From assembly GCA_945910715.1 (NCBI GenBank), contig CAMDZU010000059.1, positions 1 through 7,434 of the forward strand: a stretch of DNA of 7,434 bases. Direction: 5' to 3'. The translations under genes were made by a program, and so were the position numbers. The notes under the pieces were generated by a model. That model did not search any database. It saw only the letters and a program-made list of their open reading frames with translations, and was not told the DNA's origin. Numbering within the stretch: the stretch's first letter is position 1; each line of letters starts with the position of its first letter. Source of the stretch: an uncultured Clostridia bacterium (lineage in GTDB: Bacteria > Bacillota > Clostridia > Oscillospirales > Ruminococcaceae). Of this stretch, positions 5,042-7,434 are shown in pieces.

Positions 5042-6415
5042 TTACTTCTTTTCTCCTGCCATTTTAATCATCTGACCGAATTTAATGCGGTCACCGTTGT
5101 GGAGAATGATTGTTTCGTAAACCTTTGCCACAAGCAATGCCATAAGTGCGACAAACAAAGCAAGTACACCTATGGAAATGGCAGCCTCAATTCCGCTCAT
5201 TTCCCCTAAGAAAACTGCGCCCGGCAAAGCAAAGGGGCTGGAAATAGGCAGATACCTGCTTAACAGAATGAAAATATTGTCGGGAGTGCCGCCTTCCATA
5301 CTGGTGATTGTGGGGAAATACGCAAGATAGAAGCCAAGAATTCCCACAAGGCTCATTGGCTGAATTGCGCTTGAAAGGTCCTCCATTCTGCTTATGCTTG
5401 CTCCCGCAAGTCCCGCAATGAGGGCGTAGAACAGGAAGCCTAAAGCAAATACCACAATAAACAGCAGAACAGAGCCTATGTTTACATTTGCAAACACTGA
5501 CGAAACAGCTTCGGAAATGCCGTCAAATTCAGCCATTTCTACCGTCATTCCCGATGAAAGCTTGCCGATAAAGCCAAGTGGCGCCATAAGCATTGCTGAA
5601 GCGCCCGAAACCGTTCCGATAATAGCCATCTGAGCCAGCGCAACACAGCCTATTGCAAGCACCTTGCCGATAATTACCGCAAGGGGCTTGATTGAAGTGA
5701 GCAGCAACTCCATAACCTTTGAGGTCTTTTCCGTTGCAATTGCCTGTGCAACCATCTGTCCGTATGCAAAAATGAACATAAACAGCACAAGAGATGAAAT
5801 CATAGGCACAACGGATTTGATGATAAATACAAACTCGCTGACAGGCGGTTCTCCGGCAACGGTTGTCACCTTTGAAATCCCTGCCTCGGCGGCAGCAACG
5901 TTTTCCTCGCTTACGCCAAGAGCTATAAGCTTGCTTTTGCTTACTGCGGCTGAAATATCCGCAAGAAGGGTCTTGCAGTCGTCTGCTGTGATTACTTCCT
6001 CGCTTTTCGGCCTTGACATAAGCATTGAAATGTAGCCGCTTTCGTCGGGAGCGCTTATGTAAAGAGCCGTTTCAGCCAGCGTGCTCTGATTTATGCCTGC
6101 GATTTTTTCGTCATACTGCTCCTTTGTTACCTCTGTAAAGGTTACGCCCATTTGGGAAATAGCGGAGAAATCGGGCTTCGGCTCAATTCCGCTTTCGTCA
6201 AGAAGATAAACCGTGCGGATTTTATAAACATCTTCGCTGCCGTCTGCTCCCGATGAGCCGCTGTCGTCCATCATAATCAGGGGCAGGAAGTTAACGCCTG
6301 CAATAAGCAGAACCAGAATTGCGGAAATTACGATAGTGCTTACAATAAAGGATTTTGCCTTGATTGTCTGTATAAAAGTAAAACGGAACACATGTCCCCA
6401 GCCTTTTGTTTTCAT
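5042..6415 (-). CDS. ABC-2 type exporter permease, NatB/YhaP-like
   Basis: This 457-aa membrane protein has the ABC-2 permease layout. One N-terminal membrane segment (about 24-48) is followed by a large extracytoplasmic domain (about 49-195) and then about five more segments (near 196-220, 247-280, 314-340, 352-372 and 409-432). The motif EKTSKVMELLLTSIKP (229-244), between the second and third segments, is the conserved cytoplasmic coupling element of the NatB/YhaP group. Family members export sodium, antimicrobials or unknown compounds with a NatA-type ATPase; the substrate cannot be read from sequence. The start ATG shares one base with the ATPase stop codon (TGATG), and a purine-rich GGAGGAGAGG site lies inside the end of the ATPase gene, so translation is coupled. 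A strong terminator follows. Length and frame are normal. Confidence 0.92.
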   Translation of the reverse strand: MKTKGWGHVFRFTFIQTIKAKSFIVSTIVISAILVLLIAGVNFLPLIMMDDSGSSGADGSEDVYKIRTVYLLDESGIEPKPDFSAISQMGVTFTEVTKEQYDEKIAGINQSTLAETALYISAPDESGYISMLMSRPKSEEVITADDCKTLLADISAAVSKSKLIALGVSEENVAAAEAGISKVTTVAGEPPVSEFVFIIKSVVPMISSLVLFMFIFAYGQMVAQAIATEKTSKVMELLLTSIKPLAVIIGKVLAIGCVALAQMAIIGTVSGASAMLMAPLGFIGKLSSGMTVEMAEFDGISEAVSSVFANVNIGSVLLFIVVFALGFLFYALIAGLAGASISRMEDLSSAIQPMSLVGILGFYLAYFPTITSMEGGTPDNIFILLSRYLPISSPFALPGAVFLGEMSGIEAAISIGVLALFVALMALLVAKVYETIILHNGDRIKFGQMIKMAGEKK

Positions 6416-7329
6416 CAGTCCCTCTCCTCCTCTGCTTCTGCCTTATCAACCTTTTCTACAAATATTTCGTGGAGCGAAGGCTCTGCCAGATCAAACCTTA
6501 CGGGAATTATTCCTGCGGAAAGCATCTTTTTCAGCATATCCTCCGCCTGCTGCTCGCTGTCAACACGGAAGTTGGTGCCGTTGGGGGTCTGCTCCTTTAC
6601 GGCAAGACCACATTCCTCCGCAATAGGCATAAAGTCCCTGTCCGCCTTGACCGTCAGATTAACTCTGCCGTAGCCCTTCTTTATCTCGTTAAGATTGCCC
6701 GTAAGGACGGTTTTTCCTCTGTGAAGAATGACAATGTCCTCGCAGAATTCCTCTATTGTGGGCATCTGATGGCTTGACATGATTATGTACTTCTGTCTGC
6801 CTATTTCCTCGCGGATAACCGACTTGAAAAGGTCGGCGTTTACAGGGTCAAGACCGCTCAACGGCTCGTCAAGAATAAGCAGCTCAGGGTCGGAAATAAG
6901 CGCCGCCGCAAGCTGGATTTTCTGCTGATTGCCCTTTGAAAGCTGCTCTGCACGCTTATTTCTGTATTCGTCAATTTCAAGGCGGCTGAACCAGTAGTTG
7001 ATTGCCGCAGTGGCGTCGTTTTTCTTCATTCCCTTAAGGGAGGCGAAATAGTACATCTGCTCAATAATGTTGTACTTGGGATAAAGTCCTCTTTCCTCCG
7101 CAAGGTAGCCAACCCTTTCCGATGTAACGTCAAGGGGCTTGCCTTTCCACGAAACCCTGCCGCTTTCCTTTGCAAGCATTCCCAGTATCATGCGGATTGC
7201 GGTGGATTTGCCTGCGCCGTTTGTTCCGAGAAGAGCAAAAACTCCGGGGTTTTCAATGCTGAAGCTTAAATCGTCAACAGCAACGTGATTGCCGTATCTT
7301 TTTCTGATATGTTCTACTACTAATGACAT
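6415..7329 (-). CDS. ABC exporter ATP-binding protein, NatA/YhaQ-like
   Basis: This 304-aa protein is the ATPase partner of the downstream permease. Its nucleotide-binding domain has Walker A GTNGAGKST (35-43), the signature LSKGNQQKIQ (130-139), Walker B LLILDEP (150-156), D-loop SGLDP (158-162) and switch histidine H187. At the Q-loop position it reads YLAEERGLYPK (75-85), with glutamate in place of the usual glutamine; this LPEERGLY-type variant is common in the YhaQ/NatA branch. The C-terminal ~85 residues match the DUF4162 extension of that branch. The ATG has purine-rich GGAAGGGG and AAGGA upstream. It is the first gene of a two-gene operon driven by a consensus promoter with a palindrome at the predicted transcription start. 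Substrate is unknown. Confidence 0.94.
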   Translation of the reverse strand: MSLVVEHIRKRYGNHVAVDDLSFSIENPGVFALLGTNGAGKSTAIRMILGMLAKESGRVSWKGKPLDVTSERVGYLAEERGLYPKYNIIEQMYYFASLKGMKKNDATAAINYWFSRLEIDEYRNKRAEQLSKGNQQKIQLAAALISDPELLILDEPLSGLDPVNADLFKSVIREEIGRQKYIIMSSHQMPTIEEFCEDIVILHRGKTVLTGNLNEIKKGYGRVNLTVKADRDFMPIAEECGLAVKEQTPNGTNFRVDSEQQAEDMLKKMLSAGIIPVRFDLAEPSLHEIFVEKVDKAEAEEERD

Positions 7330-7363
7330 TCCTTTTCCCCTTCCAGAAAATGTTCGAATAATA

Positions 7364-7380
7364 AGTAAATATTATTTACT
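7364..7380. promoter_or_regulatory. Perfect 17-bp palindrome, candidate operator of the ABC operon
   Basis: AGTAAATA (7364-7371), a single central T (7372) and TATTTACT (7373-7380) form a perfect inverted repeat. It begins 2 bp downstream of the -10 box and covers the predicted transcription start near 7376, where a bound dimeric repressor would block transcription. No regulator gene is visible in the window. The arms are AT-rich and no U-run follows, so a terminator is unlikely. Confidence 0.6.
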
Positions 7381-7382
7381 CT

Positions 7383-7411
7383 ATTATAACAGCAGCAATA
7401 CGCTTTGTCAA
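7383..7411 (-). promoter_or_regulatory. Consensus sigma-A promoter of the ABC exporter operon
   Basis: On the minus strand, a perfect TTGACA (7406-7411) and a perfect TATAAT (7383-7388) are separated by 17 nt, and TGT gives an extended -10. This is the strongest promoter in the window by consensus. The leader is about 45 nt long. Confidence 0.85.
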
Positions 7412-7434
7412 TATTTTATCGACAAAATTTTTGG

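Noticed and set aside
7413..7428. Imperfect palindrome ATTTTATCGACAAAAT just upstream of the ABC operon -35
   Set aside because: It is short, AT-rich and has a mismatched pair. It could be a second operator, but the evidence is too weak to list as a feature.
1..7434. CRISPR array, tRNA or rRNA, insertion sequence, prophage or attachment sites
   Set aside because: No regularly spaced repeats, cloverleaf sequence, transposase or integrase motifs, or target-site duplications were seen on either strand.

Overview
The window reads as ordinary chromosomal DNA from a Bacillota bacterium. The signs are a SAM-I (S-box) riboswitch in front of metK, AAAGGAGG-type ribosome binding sites, canonical sigma-A promoters with 17-nt spacers, and U-run intrinsic terminators. 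Base composition is moderate and protein style suggests the Clostridia, perhaps Ruminococcus/Oscillospiraceae, but that placement is an impression and not a measurement. I see no tRNA, rRNA, CRISPR array, insertion sequence, integrase or phage gene.

Layout, left to right. (1) The first 20 codons of tsaD run leftward off the edge (1-60, minus). They are divergent from a comM/yifB-type AAA+ ATPase gene (179-1708, plus), and back-to-back promoters lie between the two. (2) A minus-strand block follows: a DUF2809-like membrane protein gene (2341-2736), then a Phd/YefM-type antitoxin (2023-2274) and RelE/ParE-type toxin (1721-2026) that overlap by 4 nt. The toxin gene ends 12 nt from the convergent comM stop. 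(3) A 339-nt intergenic stretch (2737-3075) holds divergent promoters and a SAM-I riboswitch with a complete terminator/antiterminator switch. (4) metK (3076-4251, plus) ends in a strong terminator, next to a separate terminator for the opposing gene. (5) A 139-aa membrane-anchored or exported protein of unknown function (4371-4790, minus) has its own promoter. A cluster of GTAACAA motifs lies upstream of that promoter. (6) A two-gene ABC-2 export operon on the minus strand has an ATPase (6415-7329), a permease (5042-6415) and a terminator (4986-5024). Its promoter matches the consensus exactly and is followed by a perfect 17-bp palindrome over the expected transcription start.

Functionally this is a mosaic of small independent transcription units: tRNA modification, DNA processing or transformation, a toxin-antitoxin pair, S-adenosylmethionine synthesis under SAM feedback, and an exporter. 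The proteins belong to known families and I found no clear evidence of an undescribed multi-gene system. The points most worth a second look are regulatory: the palindromic operator candidate of the ABC operon, the 11-bp-phased GTAAC repeats upstream of the unknown small protein, and the resolved riboswitch switching stems.
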